Source: Oscillospiraceae bacterium
Lineage (GTDB): Bacteria; Bacillota; Clostridia; Oscillospirales; Ruminococcaceae
DNA: 64,000 nt
Assembly: GCA_031253495.1 (NCBI GenBank)
Contig: JAIRWC010000002.1
Location: 29,308 to 93,307 of the forward strand
Direction: 5' to 3'
In this document: positions 26,730 to 34,945 of the stretch, piece after piece
How positions within the stretch are numbered: position 1 is the stretch's first letter
How the letters are laid out: every line of letters starts with the position of its first letter
Program-made: the position numbers and the translations under genes
Notes under the pieces: model-generated
What the model was told of the DNA's origin: nothing
Databases searched by the model: none
The model's input: only the letters and a program-made list of their open reading frames with translations

Positions 26730-28766
26730 ATGAGCTTCGATATTAACCGCGAGATAATTTACTTTAAGTATTCGCCGCAAAAATCAGTCTCCGCCGCCTC
26801 AAAAGAACCGGAATACGAAGGGTTGGATTTGTACGCGATTTCACGCCCGGAAGGGATTGACGAAGCGGACTTCGCCACCCTGCTCAACTTTTTCCGCCGT
26901 ATCGACGGCGAGTATAAATTCGACGGCGCAAGATACGCGAACGAAACGCTCACAAGCAACAACCTGCATTTCTTCTGTTTGAACAGCGGGGCGGCGATGT
27001 TCAAAATAACGGAAAGCGCGGGGACGCCGGGGAACGGGCAGGCGGAGCTTTTCGGCTTTTTTATCGCGCTTTCCGACGTAAGGACGGCGTGGCTTTATAT
27101 CGATAAGCTCTGTTATATGCTCGCGGGGGAAGAACCCGGAAAAGCCCAAAGCGGAACGATTGAGGAAGACATGGTTTCAGGGTTGGACGCGAACTCGGTT
27201 AAGGAACTGCCGCCCGTGTTCAGGTCGTCGCTCATGGAACTGGCGGGGCGTTTGGCGGTTGTTAATTTTCCGGAAAGTTTCGCGCTGACTTGTCTGCCGG
27301 AAAGTTTTTTCCCCGACGGCGTAAAGGTGTACGAAAACGGTTTTATGCCGGTGAAAACCGACGGCTCGGCTAAAGAAAAAACGATTGAATTTGACGACGC
27401 TTTGCTGGCGAGATTATCCGGCGAGTGTAAGGAGCCGCTTAAAAGCGCGGTCATAATAAGCGTTTCAAACGACGACGAGGAAAACGTCGCGGAGGTAAAA
27501 AAAGGCGGATTTTTCGGCAAATTCAAAAAAAATCAGCAGTCTCAGCGGGAGGTTAAGGCGGTTAATCAGTGGCGGTATGATTTTATCAGCAATTTACAGC
27601 GTCAAAGCGAAAATTGCGATTTTATACGCTTGAACGCCCCCGTCGAATATTCCCCGATAATGGATACGTTCAAGGCGTACGTCGGAATTGTCCCGGGTTC
27701 AAAAGAGGACAAGCTGATTCCGGTTTCAAAAATACCGAGCGCGAATATATTCATCCCCGGAGCGAGGCGGAGACCGTCCGTCGCGTCTATGGAAGCGCCG
27801 CCGTCCGTCGCGTCTATGGAAGCGCCGCCGCCCGTCGCGTCTATGGAAGCGCCGCCGTCCGTCGCGCCGATGGAAGCGCCGCCGTCCGTCGCGCCGATGG
27901 AAACGCCGCCGTCCGTCGCGCCGAAGAAAGAGGCGAAACCGTCCGTTACGCCCATGAAAGCGGGGAGAAAGCCGTCCGCCGTTTCCGAGACCGTACCGCC
28001 CTCCCATTCACCGAAAGCGGCGGTTATAGATATGGTGGCGACGGGTTCGTCGCCGTCCGCGAATACGGCGTCGCCGTCCCATTCGCCGAACGCGCTGTCG
28101 CTGGATATGACGCCGCGCGGGAAAAGCGCGTGGGACAGCGAGCCCGAAACGCGCTACGGCAGTTTGGTCGTGAGCGGCGCGAACGAACTTTACGGAGACG
28201 ACGGGGAACCGACCCGCCCGAAATTCGGGCGGTCGCAGATTGACAAGTCGGCGGTGGAGGATATGATGCCGCACTCCATTTACATGAACTCCCCGAAAGC
28301 CGCCCCGGTCAAACCGCCGGTTACGCCGCCGCCGCCGCCGATTTTTGAAGTTAAGCCGATTGTGGAAGAGGACGAATCCGACGACGACGACGTCGCTCCC
28401 GCTATCGAGATTGCGCCGTTTGTCCAAGAACCCGAACCCGCGACCGCGTCGCCGCCGTTTGTCCAAGAACCCGAACCCGCGACCGCGTCGCCGTTTGTCC
28501 GGGAACCCGAAGCGCCGCCCGTTTTGGAGACCGTGCCGGCTTACCCGTCCGAATGGGAGATAAAGCCGATGACGAACCCTTCGTCTTTGCCGCCTCCGCC
28601 GGTTCCGGTAACAATCGCGCCGTCTTCCGTTTGGAACGCTTCTTCGGCGGAAACCGAAGAAGACGGGGAAACGTCGGGCGAAATGGAGGCGGTTACGTTG
28701 AAGCCCAAATCGTCGGGTAATTCCGTCATGGATTTGTATTATCAGAATTTAAAGAACAAGAAATAA
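26730..28766 (+). CDS. Unknown protein with long Pro-rich repeat tail, 678 aa
   Basis: Not recognised. Residues about 1-330 are a folded region whose start (INREIIYFKYSPQ... ISRPEGIDEADFATLLNFF... FKITESAGTPGNGQAELFGFFIALSDV) resembles the layout of the previous protein. Residues about 345-678 are low-complexity: about five copies of PPSVASMEA, a PSHSPxA pair, PPPPP, acidic DESDDDD, and two and a half FVQEPEPATASP repeats, ending VMDLYYQNLKNKK. No signal peptide or membrane segment. The tail could be a flexible scaffold or a client for the Hsp70 or AAA+ proteins; that is inference. ATG 26730 is one base after the previous stop. Confidence 0.75.
   Translation: MSFDINREIIYFKYSPQKSVSAASKEPEYEGLDLYAISRPEGIDEADFATLLNFFRRIDGEYKFDGARYANETLTSNNLHFFCLNSGAAMFKITESAGTPGNGQAELFGFFIALSDVRTAWLYIDKLCYMLAGEEPGKAQSGTIEEDMVSGLDANSVKELPPVFRSSLMELAGRLAVVNFPESFALTCLPESFFPDGVKVYENGFMPVKTDGSAKEKTIEFDDALLARLSGECKEPLKSAVIISVSNDDEENVAEVKKGGFFGKFKKNQQSQREVKAVNQWRYDFISNLQRQSENCDFIRLNAPVEYSPIMDTFKAYVGIVPGSKEDKLIPVSKIPSANIFIPGARRRPSVASMEAPPSVASMEAPPPVASMEAPPSVAPMEAPPSVAPMETPPSVAPKKEAKPSVTPMKAGRKPSAVSETVPPSHSPKAAVIDMVATGSSPSANTASPSHSPNALSLDMTPRGKSAWDSEPETRYGSLVVSGANELYGDDGEPTRPKFGRSQIDKSAVEDMMPHSIYMNSPKAAPVKPPVTPPPPPIFEVKPIVEEDESDDDDVAPAIEIAPFVQEPEPATASPPFVQEPEPATASPFVREPEAPPVLETVPAYPSEWEIKPMTNPSSLPPPPVPVTIAPSSVWNASSAETEEDGETSGEMEAVTLKPKSSGNSVMDLYYQNLKNKK
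27774..27922 (+). repeat. Coding 27-bp tandem repeat
   Basis: About five to six units of CCGTCCGTCGCGTCTATGGAAGCGC type, encoding PPSVA(S/P)ME(A/T). Units are nearly identical at the DNA level, which implies recent expansion and possible length variation between strains. A second coding repeat of about 36 bp (FVQEPEPATASP) lies at about 28422-28505. Confidence 0.85.
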
Positions 28767-28782
28767 CACAGGAGGAACGTAT

Positions 28783-29310
28783 ATGAACGTTACCATCTCA
28801 GCGAAGAAAATGAATTTGGGCGAATCTTTCGCCGATTACGCGGACAAAAAACTGTCCAACAAACTCAACCGTTTTTTCGGCGAGGGAACCGAAGCGAAAA
28901 TCACCATTTCGGCAATTCGGGACATTATAACGCTGGAGCTTACCGTTAAGCACGACAATCTTATTTTCCGGGCGGAACAGACGGCCGCCGAAAAGACCGA
29001 CGCGCTCGACGCCTGCATCGACAGGATTGTGCGCCAAATCAGAAAAAACAAGACAAAGGTGGAAAAGCGGCTCCATTCCTCCGCGTTCAACGAGGCGTAC
29101 GGCGATGAAATCGAGGAACAGACCGAGTTTCGCGTCGTCAGGAAAAAGCAGTTCGTTCTGCGCCCGATGACGGTTGAAGAGGCTATTTTACAGATGAATA
29201 TGCTGGGGCACACGTTTTTTATGTTCAAGAACGGCGGTACCGGCGAAACCAACGTCGTTTACAAACGCGACGACGGAAACTATTCGCTTTTGGAACCCGT
29301 GAAAGACTGA
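28783..29310 (+). CDS. hpf: Ribosome hibernation promoting factor, long form
   Basis: Dimerises 70S ribosomes into inactive 100S particles in slow growth. 175 residues: N-terminal domain MNVTISAKKMNLGESFADYADKKLSNKLNRFF and DALDACIDRIVRQIRKNKTKVEKR, then the C-terminal dimer domain RVVRKKQFVLRPMTVEEAILQMNMLGHTFFMFKNGGTGETNVVYKRDDGNYSLLEP. The length matches the long HPF of Gram-positives. AGGAGG precedes the ATG; only 16 bases separate it from the Hsp70/AAA operon, so read-through is likely. Confidence 0.95.
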   Translation: MNVTISAKKMNLGESFADYADKKLSNKLNRFFGEGTEAKITISAIRDIITLELTVKHDNLIFRAEQTAAEKTDALDACIDRIVRQIRKNKTKVEKRLHSSAFNEAYGDEIEEQTEFRVVRKKQFVLRPMTVEEAILQMNMLGHTFFMFKNGGTGETNVVYKRDDGNYSLLEPVKD

Positions 29311-29316
29311 AGTTAA

Positions 29317-29913
29317 ATGGATTTTATAAATATTCGCGTGTTTTTTTCAAAAACCGGGCGGGCGAAGTATATTTCGCATTTGGATTTGTACCGCGCGATG
29401 ACGCGCGCCGTTAAGCGCGCCGCGCTACCCGTATGGCTTACGGAAGGTTTCAACCCGCGTGTTTATATGACCTTCGCCCTGCCTTTGGCTCTCGGAATCG
29501 AAGGGGCGAACGAGTCTTTCGATATGCGCCTGACAAGGGAGCTGCCCTTTCGCGAGATTGCCGAAAGGCTTGATTTCGCGTTAAAAGGGGCGGAGGGGTT
29601 AAAGGTAAATTCGGCGGTCGCCCCCGTTCGCGACGCCGATGAAATTGAAAAGGCGGAGTACGAGATAACGTCCCCGCACCCGAAAGAATTGGCGGATTTT
29701 TTTTCTCGCCCGGAAATTATCGTTGAAAAGAAAACAAAAAAAGGAACGCGGGTTATCGACGCCAAACCCCTGCTTAAATGGGAAAACGGTTTTTTGACGC
29801 TCCCAGCCGGAAACAGGCTTAACATAAACCCGTGGAACGTGTTGGGCGGCGTTGAAACCGTCAACGTCATGAGAACGGCCGTCTTGTGCGCGGACGGCGG
29901 GGAATTTGCGTAG
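29317..29913 (+). CDS. DUF2344 / TIGR03936 radical SAM-associated protein
   Basis: 198 residues beginning with the family signature FFSKTGRAKYISHLDLYRAMTRAVKRAALPVWLTEGFNPRVYMTFALPLALGIEGANESFDMRL. In most Clostridia this gene follows, or is fused to, a TIGR03960-type radical SAM gene next to rng-rplU-rpmA; none of these is here. Function unknown, apparently linked to translation or tRNA/rRNA work by its usual neighbours. Begins 6 bases after hpf. Confidence 0.85.
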   Translation: MDFINIRVFFSKTGRAKYISHLDLYRAMTRAVKRAALPVWLTEGFNPRVYMTFALPLALGIEGANESFDMRLTRELPFREIAERLDFALKGAEGLKVNSAVAPVRDADEIEKAEYEITSPHPKELADFFSRPEIIVEKKTKKGTRVIDAKPLLKWENGFLTLPAGNRLNINPWNVLGGVETVNVMRTAVLCADGGEFA

Positions 29914-29932
29914 ACGCGGACGTATAAGGTAT

Positions 29933-30015
29933 AAAGGTTGAAAAACAAAAAAGGACGAATCACCATGCCGCAATTTTCATTGAGTTTTGCGCAGGGTGAG
30001 GCGGCATGGTCATAA
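29933..30015 (+). repeat. Leader-cassette repeat, copy B, with 16-residue ORF
   Basis: Same 83-base element as 17468-17550, here with AAAAAAGGACGAATCACC before the short ORF 29965-30015 (MPQFSLSFAQGEAAWS, stop TAA). The main ATG of the esterase gene follows two bases after the stop. The 10-bp inverted repeat ACCATGCCGC/GCGGCATGGT is intact. Confidence 0.85.
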
Positions 30016-30017
30016 TT

Positions 30018-31586
30018 ATGATAAAACTTTCCCCGCTCTTTTCGGACGGAATGGTTCTCCAAAGGAACGCGGACATAAAAATCTCGGGGCTTTCCGCCCC
30101 GGGCGATATCGTCGGGATAACCTTTCGCGGCGAACGCTTCACGGCGGAAGCCGACGAAGGCGGGGCGTGGGCTTGCCGAACGGGCAAATTCCCCGAAACC
30201 GCCGAGCCTTGCGAAATGACGGTCGTTTCAAAAGAAGGCGAGGTTGTTATCCGCGACGTCCTTGTGGGCGACGTTTGGCTCTGTTCGGGTCAGTCGAACA
30301 TGGAGCTGACTTTGGATCGCGTCCGCCACAACTACCCCCGCGAGTTGACCGCGACCGACCCGCTCATCCGGCAGTTAAAAGTCCCGCAGGTTTACAATTT
30401 CGACGCGCCCGTCGCCGAACGCGGGCTGTCGGATTGCGCGTGGGAGAGTTTTAATCCGGCGACGGCGCCGGGTTTTACGGCGGCGGGCTATTTTTTCGCG
30501 AAAAATCTGCGCGGGCGTTATAAAATCCCGATTGGCCTGTTCGCCTGCGCGGTGGGCGGAACGCCTGTCGCCGCTTGGATGAGCCGCGATATGCTGGAAA
30601 GTTTGAATTTAAGCGGCGACCTTGACGAAGCGGTCGAATGTCAAAGTCCCGGATACGTCGAAAAAATCTTAAGCGACTACGATTTATACGAGCGGGATTA
30701 TCACAAACGGCTGAACGAGGCGGACGAGGGGTTAAGGCAAGGGTTTATGAACGCTAAATACGACTGTTCGGGCTGGGAAGAGGTTTCGCTTTGCGCCCCC
30801 GTCGAAAAGTCCGGCTCTTACTGGTACCGCAAAACCGTCGAAATCCCCGAAAGCCTTTCCGGGAAAGAGGCGGCAATTTTCCTCGGAACCGCCGTCGATA
30901 TGGACGAGGTATTTATAAACGGCGGAAAAATCGGCGCGACCCATTACCGTTACCCCCCGCGGGAATATAAGTTCGTATTGCCGGAGGGGAAAATGACAAT
31001 AGCGGTAAGGTTGCTTTGCTTTAACGGTTCGGGCGGCTTTACGGCGGGGAAGAATTATTTTATCGCCGCCGAAACAAAGACGATAAACGTCGGCGGCGCG
31101 TGGAAACGCCGATTGGGCGCGCCGTTCGAGCCCAAAAAACCGCAGACGTTTTTCGCGTATAAGCCGACGGGGCTGTTTAACGGCATGATTTCCCCGTTGT
31201 CGAATTACGCCGTAAAAGGCGTAATCTGGTACCAAGGCGAATCCGACGCGGGCGAACCCTCGCGTTACGGCGAAAAGCTGACGGCCGTGATAAAGGGCTG
31301 GCGCGAGTTATGGGGGATTGAAGATATGCCGTTTTTAATCACGCAACCCGCGTATTACGGTTATACCGGAAACGCGGACTGGGAAATACTCCGCGAACGG
31401 CAAAAATTATGCTTATCCCTCCCGAACACGGGTCTTGCCGCCGCGTATGATTTGGGCGAACACAACGACCTCCACCCGCAAAACAAGCGCGATATAGGCG
31501 AACGCTTAGCGCGGCTCGCCTCGCGCGTAGCCTACGGCGAAAGACTCCCGCCGAATATGTTTGAGATGTACAACCTTTTAAAATGA
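30018..31586 (+). CDS. Sialate O-acetylesterase-like SGNH hydrolase
   Basis: About 522 residues. SGNH/SASA-type esterase: nucleophile motif GDVWLCSGQSNMEL (about 90), oxyanion GGTPVAAWM, VIWYQGESDAG, and the catalytic Asp/His end GEHNDLHPQNKRDIGERLA (about 480). A beta-galactosidase-like jelly-roll part (about 250-350) is inserted (YWYRKTVEIPESLSGKEAAIFLGTAVDMDEVFINGGKIGAT), as in family members acting on acetylated sugars. No signal peptide, so probably cytosolic. An in-frame ATG at 30006 would add MVII. Its start lies directly after repeat copy B. Confidence 0.88.
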   Translation: MIKLSPLFSDGMVLQRNADIKISGLSAPGDIVGITFRGERFTAEADEGGAWACRTGKFPETAEPCEMTVVSKEGEVVIRDVLVGDVWLCSGQSNMELTLDRVRHNYPRELTATDPLIRQLKVPQVYNFDAPVAERGLSDCAWESFNPATAPGFTAAGYFFAKNLRGRYKIPIGLFACAVGGTPVAAWMSRDMLESLNLSGDLDEAVECQSPGYVEKILSDYDLYERDYHKRLNEADEGLRQGFMNAKYDCSGWEEVSLCAPVEKSGSYWYRKTVEIPESLSGKEAAIFLGTAVDMDEVFINGGKIGATHYRYPPREYKFVLPEGKMTIAVRLLCFNGSGGFTAGKNYFIAAETKTINVGGAWKRRLGAPFEPKKPQTFFAYKPTGLFNGMISPLSNYAVKGVIWYQGESDAGEPSRYGEKLTAVIKGWRELWGIEDMPFLITQPAYYGYTGNADWEILRERQKLCLSLPNTGLAAAYDLGEHNDLHPQNKRDIGERLARLASRVAYGERLPPNMFEMYNLLK

Positions 31587-32992
31587 AAACTTCAATGAAA
31601 AAACTTGTCGTCCCCGCCGTTTTTCTCGCCGCCGCCTTAACCGCGTTTTCCCCCGGTCTTTATCGGACGGCGGTTGACGCGGATTATCAAAGCGGGCTTT
31701 CGCGCCGTAACACCCTCGCCACGACGGGGGACCCGGCGCGTTATTCGGTTTTCACCGCCGACGGGAATAAAATCACCGCCAAGGGGTTCTACGGCGGCGA
31801 CGTCGTTTCAAACTTTGAAATCGTCGCGGATTTCAGAAAGGTTTCCCTTGAGTTCAAACCGCTTTCAGACGGCGCGTACACCGCCGTTTTCGAAGGGATT
31901 CCGAGTTACGCGAGCCATGCGTATATAAGGCTTACGATGAAATCGGGGTTTGTGTACAATTACCGCGTCGAATACGGCGACGGTTGGTTTTTCGGCGATA
32001 ACGGCTTAGCCGACAAAAACGGCGAAATCGTGGAGAACCATACCGACGTCGGCGAATTTTTATCGGCGCTGTACCTCGTCAACGTCGACGGAACGGCGGA
32101 GACCGCCGACGAAACCCTTTTCCGCATAAAGTCGCTTACCGACGGGATAATCGCGGGACTGGAAAACGATTACGATAAAGCGCGCGCCATTTCCGGCTGG
32201 GTCGCCGATAATATCTACTACGATTCCGACGCCCGCGAAAACGACGTAAGCCTTGACGTAATCGCGCTTAACCGCGTACTTGACGTTTCCCGAACCACCT
32301 GCGCCGGTTACGCCAACCTAACCGCGGCCATGCTTGAGGCGGCGGGAATAAAAGCGGTAACCGTCATAGGGAACGCGGTTAACATCAGCGAATACGAAAC
32401 CCTCCTCACCGCGAACCGCCATCACGAATGGACGGCGTTTTGGCACGGCGCGGAAAATCGTTGGGTAATGCTCGATTCCGGCTGGGACAGCGGGAACGTC
32501 TATAAAAACGGCAAGTATAACGCCAAGAGCAACCCGCGGAAATATTTCGACATATCGCCGCTTGCTTTCTCGCAAAACCACCGCGCCGAAAAAGCCGAAT
32601 ACCGCTCCTATTTCAGCGCGCCCCTCTACTACGCCTCCCTTGAGGAAACCGTTCCGGAAACGACGACCGGCGAACCGCCGCAACCGACGGCGGCGGACGA
32701 ACCGTCCCCGCCGCAATCCCATTCTTCCGAAACGGAAAAGACAAGCGGGCTTCCCGCGTTTTCGCAATCCGAAACCGTTGAAGAGCCGACGTCGGGAGAC
32801 TCCGCCGACAAAGAACTCCCGACGTTGGTTCCGCCCGCCGAACCGGCAAAAACGAGCGAACCGAGCCGGACCGATTATCCCGAACCCGCGTTCGCCTCCG
32901 ATTTGCCCCTGCTTATAACGGTCGGGGCGCTTTCGGCGGGCGCGGCGATTACCGGAGCGGCGTTACTGTTTAAGATAAACAAAAGGAAATAG
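31583..32992 (+). CDS. Secreted, membrane-anchored transglutaminase-like protein
   Basis: 469 residues. N-terminal signal (KKLVVPAVFLAAALTAFSPG), transglutaminase-like papain-fold core with catalytic Cys in SRTTCAGYANLTAAMLEAAGIKAVTV (about 239), His in NRHHEWTAFW (about 280) and Asp in WVMLDSGWDSG (about 296). A Thr/Pro/Ser/Glu-rich stalk (about 350-435) leads to a C-terminal membrane helix (LLITVGALSAGAAITGAALLF) and KINKRK. Likely a cell-surface peptidase or cyclase. Overlaps the esterase stop (ATGA). Confidence 0.85.
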   Translation: MKTSMKKLVVPAVFLAAALTAFSPGLYRTAVDADYQSGLSRRNTLATTGDPARYSVFTADGNKITAKGFYGGDVVSNFEIVADFRKVSLEFKPLSDGAYTAVFEGIPSYASHAYIRLTMKSGFVYNYRVEYGDGWFFGDNGLADKNGEIVENHTDVGEFLSALYLVNVDGTAETADETLFRIKSLTDGIIAGLENDYDKARAISGWVADNIYYDSDARENDVSLDVIALNRVLDVSRTTCAGYANLTAAMLEAAGIKAVTVIGNAVNISEYETLLTANRHHEWTAFWHGAENRWVMLDSGWDSGNVYKNGKYNAKSNPRKYFDISPLAFSQNHRAEKAEYRSYFSAPLYYASLEETVPETTTGEPPQPTAADEPSPPQSHSSETEKTSGLPAFSQSETVEEPTSGDSADKELPTLVPPAEPAKTSEPSRTDYPEPAFASDLPLLITVGALSAGAAITGAALLFKINKRK

Positions 32993-33087
32993 CGCCGCAT
33001 ATAACGAACCCGCGCTCCGTCTTTACCGGAACGCGGGCGTCGACATTAAAACGTTCATATCGTGATTTTTTATGAAATCCCCTCCCG

Positions 33088-33336
33088 TTAATCCGCCAAA
33101 TAGCTTTTAACGAGCATCTGCAAAAGTTCGTCGCGGTCAACGTGCCTGATAAGGCTCCTCGCGTTGTTGTATGTGGTGATATAGGTGGGGTCTTCCGACA
33201 GAATATAGCCCACGAGCTGGTTTATGGGGTTGTAACCTTTTTCCCGCAGGGCCTCGTACACGGTAATAAGTATTTCCCTCATTTCGTTTTCGCGTTCATT
33301 GTGAACCGAGCCGAAAGCGATAGTCTTATCAATCAT
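33088..33336 (-). CDS. ireB: IreB family regulatory phosphoprotein (UPF0297)
   Basis: 82 residues: [69 protein letters not shown], the typical IreB core. In Enterococcus the homologue is a substrate of the PASTA kinase IreK; the phosphorylated N-terminal Thr region here is [10 protein letters not shown]. No yrrK (RuvX) or alaS is next to it, unlike in Bacillus. An imperfect hairpin at 33009-33037 (CCCGCGCTCCG/CGGAACGCGGG) separates it from the convergent transglutaminase gene. Confidence 0.92.
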   Translation of the reverse strand: MIDKTIAFGSVHNERENEMREILITVYEALREKGYNPINQLVGYILSEDPTYITTYNNARSLIRHVDRDELLQMLVKSYLAD

Positions 33337-33373
33337 AACAATCTCCTTTGCTTGTTACAGCTTATACATTGTA

Positions 33374-33402
33374 ATTATATACTAAAATGACGAATTATAC
33401 AA
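33374..33402 (-). promoter_or_regulatory. Promoter of ireB
   Basis: On the minus strand TTGTAT, 17 bases, TATAAT, about 38 bases before the ireB ATG. The flanking region 33400-33530 is very AT-rich. Confidence 0.7.
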
Positions 33403-33495
33403 GCCTTTTTTATTTATTTTTTTATTTTTTTGTCTAAAAGGTACGTTTTTTATATTTTTTTCAAAAATTTATGTATAATTTATAAATAATTACCA

Positions 33496-33524
33496 TTGAA
33501 TTATTAAATAAAAAATGTTATAAT
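33496..33524 (+). promoter_or_regulatory. Promoter of the DivIVA-like gene
   Basis: TTGAAT, 17 bases, TATAAT, about 34 bases before the start at 33558; AAGGGGG is the ribosome site. Confidence 0.75.
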
Positions 33525-33557
33525 ACCTATGACTTATATTTTTAAGGGGGATTTCCA

Positions 33558-34940
33558 ATGGCCGAGAAACAACAAAAGCAGAGCGCGCAGAGCGGGGTTT
33601 TCAAAACCGTTCCGATGGGTTTTGATAAGAGAGAAGTCAACCTTTATATAAAAGACTTGATAAAAAAGAAGGATGAGGAAGCCGAGGAGCGTATTTCCAA
33701 GGAAATTCTCAAGCATCAAAACTCAAGCGGCGGCGGGGACGGTTCCGGGAAAATCGCCGAACTGACCAAAGAGCTTGAGGCCGCGCGCGAAAAATGCTCA
33801 AAACTTGAAACGCGCTGCTCAAATATGCAAACCAATTTGGACCGCGTTTCCGACGAGCTTGAAAAAGCGAAGAGCCAAGGCGGCGGCGGGGGCGGGGGCG
33901 GCGGCGCGAAAACGGTTAAAGCGGCGAAAGCCGAAGCCGATAAAATCATTAACGACGCCAAAAGCCAAGCGGCGGAAATCATCGGGAACGCCAAGAAAAA
34001 ATCCAAATCCGCGAAATCGGGCGCGGGCGGCGGAAATCCGGAATCGTTCAAAACCGTTATCGCCAAGTTGGACGAAGGGAAAAAACAGCTTGACGGCGCT
34101 TATTTCGCCATTTCCGCTTTGTTTGAGGCCGCCGCCGCCGCCGCGAAGAGCGGCGCGGATTCGGCGGGCGCCGCATCCGTTTCCGAAAGTTACGCCGAAC
34201 CGGCGGTCGCGGCTAACGTCCCCGAAAAAAGCGATGAATTCGGCGAATTTGCCGACTTCGCCGTCGGCGATTCCGCGAACGTTTCGTCAAGCGGCGGCAT
34301 GAGCGACGAATTCAGCGAATTTGCCGACTTCGCCGTCGATGATTCCGCGAACGCTTCGTCAAGCGGCGGCATGAGCGACGAATTCAGCGAATTCGCGGAT
34401 TTGGCGATTGACGGCGATTCCGCCGGGGGCGACGAATTCAGCGAGTTCGCGGCTTTCACGGTTGACGGCGATTCCGCCGAGGGCGAAACCGCTCCCCCGC
34501 TTGTCAAAAAAGATAACACCGGCGAATTTTCGGAAGAGTTTCAGGAGTTAATGCTTTCCCCCACCGCGAAATCCGTTAAGGGCGAGAACCTGACCGAGAA
34601 GGACGTGGTTAAAACTCAGGATAAAGGCGCCGACCTTGACGAAAGCCTGTTTGAGATGATGCTTTCCCACGACGTCGGCGCGCTTAAAGCGACGCGAAAC
34701 GACGACGGCGGGTTTTCTATCTCCGGCGCGGGCGGGACGTTTAGGAACGCGGGGGACGTTACGCTTGACGCGCCGCCCAAAAGAACGTCGAGACCGCCCG
34801 CGGCGGCGAGCGAAAAAACAATCGTCGGTATTCCGCCCGACCCGCAGGATTTGATGTGGAACTTCGATATTGACGAAGACGCGGAAGAAGACGAGGATAT
34901 GGTTTCCGACAATATTGAAATTTCGGATTTGCTGATGTAA
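33558..34940 (+). CDS. DivIVA-like coiled-coil protein with acidic repeat tail
   Basis: 460 residues. The N-terminal GVFKTVPMGFDKREVNLYIKDLIKKKDEEAEERI matches the DivIVA/GpsB type start (GYDxxEVdxyi), followed by coiled coil, a Gly9 run (QGGGGGGGGGAK) and a second helix (KAEADKIINDAKSQAAEIIGNAKKK). The rest is disordered and acidic with four copies of DEFSEFADFAVDD and a closing DIDEDAEEDEDMVSDNIEISDLLM. No membrane segment. Probably a polar or septal scaffold; DivIVA homology is only over the first ~50 residues. Confidence 0.6.
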   Translation: MAEKQQKQSAQSGVFKTVPMGFDKREVNLYIKDLIKKKDEEAEERISKEILKHQNSSGGGDGSGKIAELTKELEAAREKCSKLETRCSNMQTNLDRVSDELEKAKSQGGGGGGGGGAKTVKAAKAEADKIINDAKSQAAEIIGNAKKKSKSAKSGAGGGNPESFKTVIAKLDEGKKQLDGAYFAISALFEAAAAAAKSGADSAGAASVSESYAEPAVAANVPEKSDEFGEFADFAVGDSANVSSSGGMSDEFSEFADFAVDDSANASSSGGMSDEFSEFADLAIDGDSAGGDEFSEFAAFTVDGDSAEGETAPPLVKKDNTGEFSEEFQELMLSPTAKSVKGENLTEKDVVKTQDKGADLDESLFEMMLSHDVGALKATRNDDGGFSISGAGGTFRNAGDVTLDAPPKRTSRPPAAASEKTIVGIPPDPQDLMWNFDIDEDAEEDEDMVSDNIEISDLLM

Positions 34941-34945
34941 ATTCC

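Noticed and set aside
27774-27922. Possible CRISPR-like array
   Set aside because: Units are contiguous 27-bp coding repeats without spacers, in frame with the protein.
27726-28007. Minus-strand ORF with repeated DGRRRFHRR
   Set aside because: Shadow of the 27-bp coding repeat on the plus strand.
16006-28766. RiPP or glycyl-radical operon, because of the radical SAM gene
   Set aside because: No short precursor gene, no RiPP recognition element seen, and no glycyl-radical enzyme; kept only as an open question.
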